The notes under the pieces are model-generated. The model did no database searches, was not told where the DNA came from, and saw only the letters and a list, made by a program, of their open reading frames with translations. Below are positions 31,200 through 41,246 of a DNA stretch of 64,000 nt, piece after piece. A program made the translations under genes and the position numbers. Source of the DNA: Passalora sequoiae (taxonomy: Eukaryota; Ascomycota; Dothideomycetes; Mycosphaerellales; Mycosphaerellaceae); contig WSQC01000002.1 of assembly GCA_013248845.1 (NCBI GenBank), positions 248,001-312,000 on the forward strand, in the 5' to 3' direction. Positions within the stretch are counted from its first letter, which is position 1. Each line of letters begins with the position of its first letter.

Positions 31200-32960
31200 T
31201 CATTTCGTTCGCTTCGACTTCTTCGGCGTGCCCTTTTGAAGGACGACTGCGCCACTCTTCTTCATTTCGGACAATGCATCCTCAGTAAGCTTGCGCTTCT
31301 TGGAAACAGCCTCATGCCGCTGCTCGATCTGAGCTTCAAATGCTCGGGATGCTTTGCGTTTGTCCTGGCGAGCAGCCTTGAACTTCTTCGACACTTCGCT
31401 AAAGCGATCAAGGAACCAGTCGCCAGCGTCCTCCCATTGATCGATAGTCAGTGAGGCAAAGAAGGCACCCTGCGCTTTTACCGGGAGCTCGGACGCAGCG
31501 TTCAGCTTCTGCTGAAGCGTGTCTTGCTGCTGGTCGTCGGGAAACTTGAAACCCTTATCGTTTGGGTCAACATCGAAAGGCTGATTCCTCAAAGCCGCAT
31601 AGTCCATCTTGACCACATCGTCTGGCAGGTAGTCGAGATCCGGAGGAAACTGTGGTTCAGGCTCCGGGGCTGGCTCCTTTACCGCTTCCTTTTCCTCTTC
31701 ATCTTCTTCCTCGCCATCGTCGTCTTCGTCGTCTCCTTCTGCTTCAACATCATCCGCTTCGTAAGAACTCTGGCGCCGCTGCTGAAAATTACGACCATGG
31801 TTGATAGGCGAGTTTTGGCTCTCCATGGTGCGAGATATCATCTGTTGATGACGATTTGACGGGGCAGGATTATCCTGGACAGGGCGTTGCTGTGCATACT
31901 GAGCTTGATCATGGTGGCCACTGACACGATGAGGATGAAAATCAGCTTGTCTATGGTGCTGCCGTGCCTCCGCCATGCCATTATAACGCAGATCCTGCGG
32001 CAAATGATGGCGTTCTGCGGTCTGCTGAAGTTGCCCTAGTGCTGGCGCCGAACCAGATTGAGCGGCGTTAGTGGCTACCGACTGCTGCTGTATCGGTGTT
32101 TTCTGGTGTGGTGCAACAGCAGTTGCAGGTTGGCGAAGTGGTCCAGCTCCGAAAATAAAGTTCTGATTAATATCGTTCAATGTATCACCAACACGAAGAT
32201 GAGGTTGAAACGGCAGCTGGTTGGTCTGAGCTACGGCTGGCTGATTCTGTTGTGCTTGTTGAGTGGCAACATCGCAAGATTGTGCCGGTACTCTAGTGCC
32301 AGTTCCACGATTCGGCAGTCCAACGCCTACACCACCTCTGGTAGGTAGAGCACCTGCAGGAGGGTGAGTTGAATACGGCGGTAGTTCTGCCTGCTGATCC
32401 GGTAGCGATAGCTCTCCCTCTGTGGTTGGAGGATAGCTGTCGCCCTTGATATGTTGCTGAACGATACCGTGAGCATACTCATGTGGCGCTGTAGAATTGT
32501 CTTGATCGTTGGTGCTGTGATGCTGCGTCTGTTGTTGATGTCGCATGGGATCAACGGGGAGATCGTCATCTGAGCTTACTTCACCGGGCAGTCGAGGCTC
32601 TTCATGTACATGTTGCTCAGCTGGAGCTTGTGTGACTGGCTGTTGCTGCTGACGCTTAGTCGAGTTAGCTCTTTTGGTGCTACCTGTGGAGGTTCGATCA
32701 ATGCTGTCCGCATCAGTACCGTAGAACGGCTGCTGATGGCTCTGAGCAGCGCCAGCACGAGAAGCCGGACGGTTAATGATTTTCGTGGCTTTGTTATCTG
32801 ATGCTGGAACGCGCCTACCGTTGGCGCCCGTTGGCATCTTCAGGTCGTCCATACTAGCAGACTTGTTGACTGCTGCGGCATTTGCTGGTGGCTGAACCTG
32901 CAGCTGAGGATTCTGTTTCTGCACAAAGCGCTGTAGGTTACCACCTCTAGTCTGAGCCAT
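31200..32960 (-). CDS. ECM11-domain protein (putative)
   Basis: 586 aa, single exon. The first ~410 residues are disordered and rich in Gln, His, Pro and Asn. An acidic run (EGDDEDDDGEEEDEEEKE, ~417-434) precedes a folded C-terminal region: LDYLPDDVVKMDYAALRNQPFDVDP (~450-474), LQQKLNAASELPVKAQGAFF, LTIDQWEDAGDWFLDRFSEV, then a basic coiled coil (FKAARQDKRKASRAFEAQI ... KKRKLTEDALSEM) and a lysine-rich tail. The 'Y..L.NQPFD.DP' followed by 'W...GDWFLD.F' is what I know from the fungal ECM11 C-terminal domain; yeast Ecm11 is a SUMOylated synaptonemal-complex central element protein. A nuclear, meiosis-related role is inferred. It is head to head with the F-box gene (292 bp between starts). Confidence 0.68.
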   Translation of the reverse strand: MAQTRGGNLQRFVQKQNPQLQVQPPANAAAVNKSASMDDLKMPTGANGRRVPASDNKATKIINRPASRAGAAQSHQQPFYGTDADSIDRTSTGSTKRANSTKRQQQQPVTQAPAEQHVHEEPRLPGEVSSDDDLPVDPMRHQQQTQHHSTNDQDNSTAPHEYAHGIVQQHIKGDSYPPTTEGELSLPDQQAELPPYSTHPPAGALPTRGGVGVGLPNRGTGTRVPAQSCDVATQQAQQNQPAVAQTNQLPFQPHLRVGDTLNDINQNFIFGAGPLRQPATAVAPHQKTPIQQQSVATNAAQSGSAPALGQLQQTAERHHLPQDLRYNGMAEARQHHRQADFHPHRVSGHHDQAQYAQQRPVQDNPAPSNRHQQMISRTMESQNSPINHGRNFQQRRQSSYEADDVEAEGDDEDDDGEEEDEEEKEAVKEPAPEPEPQFPPDLDYLPDDVVKMDYAALRNQPFDVDPNDKGFKFPDDQQQDTLQQKLNAASELPVKAQGAFFASLTIDQWEDAGDWFLDRFSEVSKKFKAARQDKRKASRAFEAQIEQRHEAVSKKRKLTEDALSEMKKSGAVVLQKGTPKKSKRTK

Positions 32961-33252
32961 TTTGGACAGTCAGAGAAGATTCACATGCAAAGTCCTGATG
33001 TCCTGATGGATCGACTCGACGTGTAAGCAGTGAAGTGTATATCGACGCGGAAATTGATGTGCTTCGAGATGCCCCACTTGAGCTTCACAGCACGGTCATA
33101 TCGCGCTGACACGTGATTAAGCAATGACGGCAGGCATGTCTCGTGCTCCTTCCATCCGTGAGCGCCGATGTAATGATTTGGGAAAGCACTCTCCTTGATC
33201 CAGATACATTGGATCTCACGACAAACTACTACTCCTCCTCCTCCACCTTATC
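32961..33252. promoter_or_regulatory. Shared bidirectional promoter region
   Basis: 292 bp between the start codons of the ECM11-like gene (-) and the F-box gene (+). Both promoters must lie here. No clear TATA box was seen. Confidence 0.5.
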
Positions 33253-34352
33253 ATGCACAATATTGACACTATTCCTCGAGGCATCTTTGCTCTACCAAAT
33301 GAAGTATAGCCCGCCCATCGGTACAGTCCACTGGCGGTCCACTAATAATCCATTAGATCTTGCTTAACATCTTCAACTTGTTTCCGACGCGCGATCTACT
33401 TCGTGTCTCGTCAACCTGTCACCATGTCCACTCGCTCATAGTACGAATTGTACGTCATCGCCTACAAATTGCGGCTGCCCTCGATGGCCATACAATGTAT
33501 CTCGAGTGCGGCCCTGCCGCTGCGAAATGGACGACCTCCAAGGTCTTCTGCGACAATCTTGGCACGAATGGTTTAGACGAGTTGGCAAAGGACATACATG
33601 AAAACGGAGGTCGGATCGGGCATATTGGACAAATGTCTGCCTTGTACTCTCGATTTCGTCCCGTCAATAAGGAGCCAGACTTTCGAAGCGTGCCTCGGCC
33701 TCATCCTGCGGGTGATGTGCCAGGGTCGGCTACATATGTCAGTCCTGAAGCGATGGCCGAAGCCTGGAAGCGTGATGTCGACAATGCTGTGACCAGGACG
33801 ATCGCCATCGATGCAGACACTTCGTTATCACAGCTCGAGACTGTAGCATATCTTGGCAAGCGCGAGAGTACTCGAGGGCTTCTGTTCAGCATACAGGAGC
33901 TATGCGAAGGCACTATCCGTGTCTGGCGTGACTGGTTGTCGAAGAACTGTGAGAGCAAGCGATGGTCGAATGGTGATGACCCTATAGTGATCCACCACGA
34001 CGATGACAGTGTAGATGCTGTAGGCAGAGCAAGGTCAACCAGCATTTCCAGCGTCAAGGGCGATCCTAGGCAGGACCGGCGCATACTGTGGGTAAACACG
34101 ACTGGCGATAGTGTTGGGATCAAGTTCAGAGTCAAGGAACAGAAGTGGCGCAGAGAAAATCCTGTCCTGTTCTCGAGTGATCAGGAAGTGCCCGTTAGCT
34201 ATCACGTTGAGCTTGAAGGTGGGCTTCTAGACGTCCTGCACTTTCACTACAATGCCACTAACAACGATCCCCACAGAGATCCTCGTGCGATCGACTCACT
34301 TGCTATTAAAGATCGAAGAGGCAAGGAAGCAGGTCCTGAATTCGACCGGTAA
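33253..34352 (+). CDS. F-box protein
   Basis: Two exons: 33253-33303 and 33357-34352, with a 53-bp intron containing an ACTAAT branch-like site. Product 348 aa. Splicing joins GIFALPNE to ILLNIFNLFPTRDLLRVSSTCHHVH, a textbook N-terminal F-box (LPxEixLxIFxxLptrdLlrvsxtc) at residues ~13-45. This would dock to Skp1 in an SCF ubiquitin ligase. The remaining ~300 residues have no LRR, WD or kelch repeats that I can see; they contain an acidic insert (HHDDDSVDAVG) and a beta-rich end (VPVSYHVELEGGLLDVLHFHY). Target unknown. A GTAAGG at the stop (34350) with an acceptor near 34468 could extend the end by about eight residues. The first exon sets the F-box and is the main support for the chosen start. 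Confidence 0.82.
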
Positions 34353-34738
34353 GGCCATGATTTTTGGCTCGTACACCGAGTGAACTTCTGCATCATCTGC
34401 TGAACCCAATAACACAAGACGCCACAATCACTTATGACTCTGGTGTACAACCTGCTATGTTCTACCACAGAAGAACGGTAGTCCCTCTGCCCCAGTGATT
34501 TAAACCCCAATGACTCGCCGCTGCTCCCATGCTCGACCACAACCATCAATATACACGGGCTCGGCAGATTGAGGAGACACGATCAGATAACGCTTCGGCA
34601 GCCATTTCCCCGAATCTAGCTACCTATCTCCGCACTAGTAGAAACTCCACAGAGCTCTGAACGGGAGAAACAGCTACACTTTGTGCAGACTGCAAGTTCA
34701 ATTGCTTCTTATCTGATTTACTGCCGCCGTGTCGAAGT
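34353..34738. other. Intergenic, promoter side of rhamnose mutarotase gene
   Basis: About 390 bp between two plus-strand genes. No feature beyond the presumed promoter. Confidence 0.4.
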
Positions 34739-35148
34739 ATGCCGGAACCGAAACGTCTCGCACAAATCGTGCGTATCAAGCGCGAATCGATACCCGCCTA
34801 CAAAGAATGCCACGCAGCAGTATGGCCGGCAGTGCTGAAACAGATAAAAGACTGCAACATCAGCGACTACTCAATCTTCCTCGACGAGGACTCCCTGACC
34901 CTGTACGCCACGATGAAGTACAACGGCACCGACTTCGATGGCGATATGGAGAGGATGCGAGCCAATCCCGAAGTCAGAAGGTGGTGGGAGATGACGGATG
35001 GCATGCAGGAGTCGCTGGTGAAGGATAGTTCGGGAAGTACGGATCCGAAGGGGTGGTGGAAAGAGTACGTGCAATTGAAGACAGAAAGGCGTGTTGCGAA
35101 TTGCTGATTCATGCTTATAGGTTGGAAGAGGTCTTTCGAGTTGAATGA
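34739..35148 (+). CDS. L-rhamnose mutarotase
   Basis: Two exons: 34739-35064 and 35121-35148, with a 56-bp intron. Product 117 aa. It interconverts alpha and beta anomers of L-rhamnose (RhaM family, ferredoxin-like fold, cytosolic). Signature residues: Y21 and H25 in IPAYKECHAAVWP (family catalytic His and Tyr), Y44 in ISDYSIFLD, and the tandem tryptophans W82-W83 in VRRWWEMTDGMQ. Reading through the intron gives an unnatural end (ERRVANC). Splicing GTACGT..TTATAG restores the conserved C-terminus GWWKELEEVFRVE, so the 28-nt last exon is well supported. The gene converges on the DhaK-like gene, with 58 bp between stop codons. Fungi use such enzymes in the non-phosphorylating rhamnose pathway (LRA genes, none of which are visible here). 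Confidence 0.92.
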
Positions 35149-35206
35149 GGAGGTGAAAGGTTCGCCACGGTGCAGGGAGATGTACGCTGGCTCTGCTAAA
35201 ATGCAA

Positions 35207-36478
35207 TCATTGCCTCCATGCATAGACATCGACTTTGGAGTCCCACAGGTCGAGTGCTTGTTCTCTGTTCATAGCCTCACCACTCTCAGGTGGAAGTCTC
35301 CATACAGTTATGCCAAAACCGCTCATCTTCAAGCTAGTCACCAGAGGCCCTAAAGTCAACCTCGATACAATAAATCCTCTCTTCTTCAACTCTTTGACCG
35401 CAAGCTCTGCAAATCTCGCCAAGAGCTCATCCGACGTACTACCTAACGAGTTGACTAACAGCACAACCTCATTGTCCCGAGTCGGGTTCGTCGACCTCGA
35501 AAACGGAATGAAAGCTCGATCGCGATCAGAAATATCGAGCAAAAGATCCAACATCTGCGACACTAGCACTTCCGGTGACGGGATAGGCGAAATCTGCTGC
35601 AATCCAGGCTCCCCATGTGCACCCATCCCGAGCTCAATCGTAGCGGGCGGCAAAGATTGCAACTCGGTCAACGTCGCGTTCGGCAAAGCGACCCTGCTCC
35701 ATGATAGTCAGCGCTCCCCCAAAAAAAACAACAACGATAACAATAACAGCAAGCGGCACCGCTACGTCCCACTTCCACACCCGTAATTGACTTCCCCACT
35801 CACTCACTCACTCACTCACTCACTCACTCACCTATCAAAAGCGACCCCCATCGTCCCAACATTCCCCGCCACATACTCCATCACCTCCACCACCCTCTCC
35901 AAACTCTCCCCCCTCTCCGCCAACGCACACGCGCACTTCAGCGCGATCAGGTGTCCGCTCAAGCCCCGTCTACCCACTTTTCCGCCCTTGCGCCTCCCGA
36001 CCGCGACGTCGTCGCCCACGGCTCGGAAGGAGACTTTATAGCCCGCGGCCTGGGCGCGCGTGATGGCCAGGCCGGCGTTCAGGATGTCGCCGGTGTAGTT
36101 CCCGCAGACGATTAGCGTCCCTGGGGTGGGCCCCGCGGAGGCGGGGGGCTGACATAATTTTATGGCGGCGAAGATTTGCGCTGCGGTGGGGGAGGCGAAG
36201 ATGGTTCCTGAGATGGAGGCGGAGAGGTGGTTGTGGCCGACGAAGCCGCTGAACATGGGTTCGTGGCCGCCGCCGGCGAAGGCGAGGGTTGTGACGTGGG
36301 TGTGGCGGAATTGGGGGAGGTCGGTGCGGTGGAGGATTTTGTAGCGGGGGTTGTAGGAGAGGTTGGGGTGGAGGTGGGTTAGGCCTGTGAGGGCTTCGTT
36401 GATGGCGTCGGAGGGGTCGTTGATGAAGTGGAAGGTTTCTTTGGCTGGAGGCGCTTTGGGTTCGGTGGTGGTGGTCAT
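35207..36478 (-). CDS. DhaK-domain-only dihydroxyacetone kinase-like protein
   Basis: Two exons: 36478-35832 and 35693-35207, with a 138-bp intron. Product 377 aa. It spans a complete DhaK (substrate-binding) domain, but the DhaL (ATP-binding) domain that makes fungal dihydroxyacetone kinases ~590 aa is absent, and there is no room for it before the stop. Conserved: FINDPSDAINEALTGL (N-terminal), NYTGDILNAGLA (127-138), GDDVAV (155-160), and LGMGAHGEPG (237-246) with H242, the residue that forms the covalent hemiaminal with dihydroxyacetone. Also LVNSLGSTSDEL and VTSLKMSGFGITVW. Odd: the glycine loop, GGGSGHEP in kinases, is GGGHEP here (69-74), lacking the SG pair. It cannot transfer phosphate alone; it might use a separate DhaL partner or bind or isomerise a short ketose. 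Exon 1 is far more GC-rich than exon 2. Confidence 0.88.
35798..35831. repeat. (ACTC)n microsatellite at the intron 5' splice site of the DhaK-like gene
   Basis: 34 bp, 8.5 units. On the coding (minus) strand it reads GTGA repeats that begin exactly at the intron donor, giving a series of GTGAGT sequences. Confidence 0.95.
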
Positions 36479-37425
36479 GGTGGTTGTGCTGTCTTTCGGT
36501 TCTGTGGAGCGGTATTGGGCGGTAGGTGCTGTTGTCAGTCACGATGGCCTTTTGGCCGATGAACAAGATAGCAGTGAGAAGCGACTTGGAGGAAGCATCG
36601 ACATACTTCCTTTTATATACCTACGAAGAATGATGGTCTACGATCGTAGCTCTGATGTGGCTCTCATGCTCAGAAGAGGGGTGCTTCCAAGACGAGGAAT
36701 TGGGAGAAGAGGAGGAAGAGAGCTGCGTCCGGAGCTTTCGGGATGTCGAATGAGGAAATCCGGTAGTGATATACGAGACTAGCATTTTCTCATCTGCCTC
36801 CGAGGGCTCATTGCTCGAGGGTCCTCAGACAGTGTGCGTTGATGAGACCAGGTAGCTATGACCGACAATCGGCAATGCCATATCGTGGCTGTGACCAGGT
36901 AGGTGGTGGATGCAGACTGGCTGTCTTGTTGGCTTCAAGGTGCAGCGAGAAAGATGCGTTTTGAATATCGTCGGCACTGGCGGCCAAAGCCGCACGAAGC
37001 CGAGAGGAGGAATCCTTGGCGTAAATAAACAGGAGAAGTGACAAACGGCGGTCAACCTCAACAATCATGAAAGACAGTAATGGTGACGAAGACGAAAGTC
37101 CCAGACTCGGTGGTCCACAGAAACATCAAAATGGATTCGCTCGAGCAACGCGTTAAATCTGTGTTCTGTTTCTCCCAGCCAACCAAGCCAACGATCTCGC
37201 TATGCATCACCCAACTCCCGTGGCACTTCTAGCCGCCAACGCAGTCCCGGACGGCCTTGGATCTCCCAAAACCACAGATGGCCTCCAATTACCTCCCGAA
37301 TGTTCATTCACAGCGAACCCAATTTTCCAGTTATTTTATCCTACAAAGCAGCAGACAACCCAAAAGAAGTGCAACGCGTTCCAACAGCAACGCACATATC
37401 CCGCGAGTCTCCTAGCAGATCCCCA
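36479..37425. other. Intergenic, upstream of DhaK-like gene
   Basis: About 950 bp, no supported gene. It includes the DhaK-like promoter and the 3' flank of the dsRBD-like gene. Confidence 0.4.
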
Positions 37426-37898
37426 TCAAGAGCTCATAGCGGCGTAGAGGTGTCCACCCGCAGGCTGCTGACGCACGTGTGCCGGTGGTGGAGCTTGGTA
37501 AACTCCCAAGGCTTGCAGGGCGCGCTCGGCGGCGTCCTCACGTGCGTTGTTGACGTATTGGCCGTCGTACCAGAATCGTGCTTGGATGCTCTGGCCGTGG
37601 ACTGTGACCTGACAGCTCCAGGCTGTACGACCGCCTGCGACATGGAGTTAGGATCAGGAAGCATAATGGATGGATGGATGGTATCTGGCGACTGGGACAG
37701 AGACGTACCTCGGCGGTCTGAGACGACTTGGAAACTGGGTGCGCGAACACCTTGGCTGCGGCAGAAATCTGTCAAGAGTATCAGTAGGTTGTCGTCGGGA
37801 TCAACGGTGAGGTGAGTCGACGTACGGATCAATCGTTCTTGATGTGGTGAAGCTGGAGCAGTTCCGCTTGGGCTCCCTGGCGAATTGGCCGAAGACAT
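37426..37898 (-). CDS. Small double-stranded-RNA-binding-domain-like protein (113 aa)
   Basis: Three exons: 37898-37826, 37768-37709, 37634-37426; introns 57 and 74 bp with GTACGT donors and CAG acceptors. The spliced protein is 113 aa and almost entirely one domain: helix QERLIHFCRSQGV (20-32), strand PSFQVVSDR, strand RTAWSCQVTVHGQ, strand IQARFWYDGQYV, then helix AREDAAERALQALG (75-88). This alpha-beta-beta-beta-alpha order, with the final helix pattern (A/K)..AAE.AL..LG, matches the dsRBD fold. The KKxAK basic patch that binds the RNA backbone is weak (AREDAAER), so RNA binding is uncertain. The Ser/Pro/Ala-rich N-terminus and the Pro/Gln-rich tail (APPPAHVRQQPAGG) look disordered. Function unknown. 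The unspliced frame is misleading because the frame changes at both introns. Confidence 0.75.
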
Positions 37899-39734
37899 GA
37901 TGGGGGGCTTTGGTAGAGTGTGGAACCCTCGGACTGTAGCGGGAAAGAGTATGTATCGAAATCCAATAGGTCTGCTGGCGTATAGCAACCAGAGCAGTCA
38001 AAAAGCAAGAGAGCCCGCGAATTGGGTATCAAGGACGAAGATAGTTTGACTTCAAGCCACAGGTGAGTACCTCAGAGACAAGATTCTTATAGCCGTCAGT
38101 TCTCCTCTCTGCGTTTTCTCTGTGACAGACTGTAACAACGTGGCGGCGTTGCGAACAGCATGCTCCCGTTCCCTCAGCTGTCAGACCTGCACCTTCCCAT
38201 GAGAGCGTGAGAGGTGCAAAGAAGATTGTGGTGGGTGTAAGAGGAGGCTCGTCGTTGGTATGCTTGCCCACCAACGGGTGTCTGCCGCAGTCCCCAAGGG
38301 ACAGGGCACAATTGACGGGGTAAGGAACGATTTGATGCAGCCCACGGCCCTCCGACTGTGCTCATGCATCGCTGCAGTAGCCAAGTGGATCGGCGCGCCC
38401 ATGCCTGGGGGGACCGAGCCGAGACAACAACAACAGGTGTCGCCTGTGCTGTGAGAGGAGGCGGCAACGACGAATGGTTTTCCCATCCATCACATATACC
38501 TGGCCCGGTGCACGATGCACGAGCACATTGGACGAGCGGCTATCCGCCTATCCAAGGCATAAGAAGAGTGGATCATACATATCAGCGACCTGCGGCGCAG
38601 ACACAAAGAGAGTGCGATTGCTGCTTGCCGTGTATAACAAGCGTCGTTCATGCAACGATCCTACGCGGACGAGGGCCAGCATAGTAGGTGCATTGAACTA
38701 CTGCACAGTCGAGTGACGTGTCTATGGCTCAAGGCCCAAGATCCGAGAAAGACAGACAGCTGTTTGGCTATGACGCGCGAACGCAGCAGTAGGTGAAGCT
38801 GCGGTGGTGGGGGGGGGAGGATGGGCGAAGCAAACTTGGTGGCATTGTTTGCGTGCACAAGCTACCTGTATGGAGGGAAGATCAAATGTCGTTCAAGCAA
38901 AGTTGCAAATCATGTTTGTTACACATCGCAATAGTGCCGTTTGGTACGGAGCGGGTTCCTGCCGGTTGACAGTCCCGCTGCGCATCTTATCAATCAAAGA
39001 CGCGGGCGACAACGGTGCACACTTGGCTGTTGGGCTCGACGGCATGCAGCTGCCGGCGTTTTCCGACGATTCCAGAGTCCAAGACTTGGGGTGTTTTGGT
39101 GAAGGTGGAGATGCAGAACAGCTCTAGACGCGAGACGTGCAGCGAGCTAGCACGAAAGCTCCAAGCCGACGTGGGACTGCCTTCTATCAACTGCCGATGC
39201 TACTGACGAACACCTTCGTGGCGCTCTGCACAGCCGCGACTCTTGCCAAAAGCACAAATACCATCATACTACTATACAATACAAACAACTATCATGTGCC
39301 GCACGAGTCAAGAGGCGACGTCGGAAACGTCTCCCGTGGCCACACACGCTGAGCAAACAGTGCGCTAATGCGACGCGCATGCTTTCTGCTGGACACAATG
39401 CTCCACCCGCTATGCATATCTGTAATGCTATGCGTCCTGTTATGTCAGACGGAAACGAGAAAACGAAAGTTGACAGCAAAAGTCGTCGAGTGAGGCTCAA
39501 GCATCCGTCGGAAAGCCGCAGAAAGCGACCAGGTAAGCCGTGGTATGACCGAAATGCGGTCACGTTGGCCTGACCACCCATGAAATCTCAGGGCGGCTGG
39601 TGTGCCATGTCAAAGGACGGTAAGTGGGCTGTGCCACCACGAGACGTTGCTGCTGAGTAGCCGCACACCGCAGAAGGTGTGTGTCGTACCATGATACAGA
39701 TCGGCTTCGTGATCGCCGGACCGAAGTTCTACAA
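37899..39734. other. Intergenic 1.8 kb, no supported gene
   Basis: Between two minus-strand genes. It holds a G9 run near 38808-38816 and only short frames without motifs. Confidence 0.45.
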
Positions 39735-41246
39735 TCAGTAGTTGTGGCTCGACTGTCTGACTGTGGCCCTCGTTGCACTCATGCCTGAGGCCGCAGGACC
39801 ACCGCTGCTGGAGACATGGCTGCTGAATGACGCTCGACGACTTTGTTGGCCACTTCCTTCACGTTTGAACATCTCGTTGATCAACCGCTTCGGGCCGACG
39901 TACTCGACACCCATTTGCAACTTGGGGATAAGCAGAGATTTGGAGGCTTTGGAGTGAAAGCGCGCTTGAATACTGTCATCCACGAGGGCCATCAGGCCTG
40001 TTGAGATCACGACGCTAGATACAATTGTCAGCAAAGACCGTAGTGCGTCGCAAGTGGGATCGGCTCACTCAGCGACATCTTTCTGACCGCGGACGATGCT
40101 CTCGTCCGCGATCCACATCGAACAAGGTGGTATCCAACCGCCTTTGCTCCGTTCGTCGTCAGCCTGTGTAGGTGTAAGTGGCGAAGGGACGATGTATGCA
40201 AGCGGCCGTTCGCTGCCGGCCTTGGTGAGATGATACGACACGTCCCTGGTCAAGGCATCTCTCTTAACGACCCTGCGCCAGGTGTATTGAGCGCCCCAGT
40301 ACTCAAACTCGTAGCGCTTGCTACCCTTCGCGCCGGCGCGCTTGACGTCAATTTGCGCATAATTGGAGAACTCAAGCTTAATCGTGTCTGGCTCAATAGC
40401 AGGCGAAGCACTTGTCAGTGTTTGTGGAATCGTCGGACGATCTTCACGATCGAGATCTATCGATGAATGCGCCGAGGCATAGCCAGAGTCGTTGCGCTTC
40501 AAGCTAGCCACGGTCGGGCCCTGCTCATCAGACTTGGAACGCATCCTACTCAGAGCTTTGCTGAACGAGCGCTGAAAGCCTGGTCGCTTCGAGGGCGAAG
40601 ACTTCTGCTGCTTTCGCGTGGAGTGGCACACCTCACGACCAGAGTCCCTGCAATAGCGACGTAGGGAGAACTCGCGGTCTTTCAGATCATGCATTCGCAG
40701 GTGGTACAGGGTCATGTCGCGTCGTCGACCTCCGTGCATAGTCACTTCGGTGTCCACGCGGAGGTTCATGTTACCATCCAGTGTCGCATCATCGTGCCGT
40801 ATTGCCAATCTCCGATGAGAAGGGAACAGCTCCGAAAAGTCGGTGGGCGTGGCGGCGATGGCTGCATGGTCTGAGCTCTGTCTCCGAGGAAAGTATCCTG
40901 GAACTTCATAGGCAGGCAGCTCTTCCTGAAGGTCCTCTTCGCTCGCTATCGTGGACGCATACGTCTCCGCAGACGCTCGCGGACTCTCTTGTGCGACTTG
41001 CTCGGGAAAGTACTGGGATGGGACAGGATTGTGGACGTCGTAGGTGTTGTGGTGGATGCGAGGCGGCCTCTTCGAAGAGGCATGCGAGTAGACGGTCGGC
41101 TGTGTCGAATTGGACCTGTCGCTGCTGCATTGTGATGGCGGATATGATCGGTCGCTGTCGTGGTCGGAGTGGAAGGAACGATCACTGTCGTAGGCATTTC
41201 TCATATCCTCTAGTTCGCGGTGGTGGTGGAGCGTGCGGATTGCCAT
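39735..41246 (-). CDS. Conserved fungal hypothetical protein (485 aa)
   Basis: Two exons: 41246-40069 and 40014-39735, with a 54-bp intron. Product 485 aa. The N-terminal ~150 residues are disordered and rich in Ser, Asp, Arg and His, with an LPAYEVPGY element (~109-117) of the LPxY/PY type that can recruit Nedd4-family ligases. A folded core starts with LFPSHRRLAIRHDDATLDGNM and MNLRVDTEVTM, then MTLYHLRMHDLKDREFSLRRYCRDSGREVCHS. After a Ser/Lys-rich linker the core resumes with KLEFSNYAQIDVKR and RYEFEYWGAQYTWRRV, then AYIVPSPLTP. This two-part beta-rich layout resembles tubby/phospholipid-scramblase-like C-terminal folds, a guess only. Exon 2 adds a helix (VVISTGLMALVDDSIQAR) and a basic tail. 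No enzyme motif. Start taken at the first ATG; upstream exons cannot be excluded. Confidence 0.75.

Noticed and set aside
33285..33303. Resemblance to a tRNA D-arm (TTTGCTCTACCAA) on the complementary strand
   Set aside because: It lies in the F-box exon; no anticodon arm, T arm or acceptor stem around it.
34350..34500. Possible extra terminal intron of the F-box gene (GTAAGG at the stop, CCACAG acceptor)
   Set aside because: Adds only about eight residues with no conserved feature, so the simpler stop was kept.
36036..36566. Long frame on the same strand as the DhaK-like exon in another phase (176 codons, His/Pro/Arg-rich)
   Set aside because: A by-product of the very GC-rich exon; low complexity.
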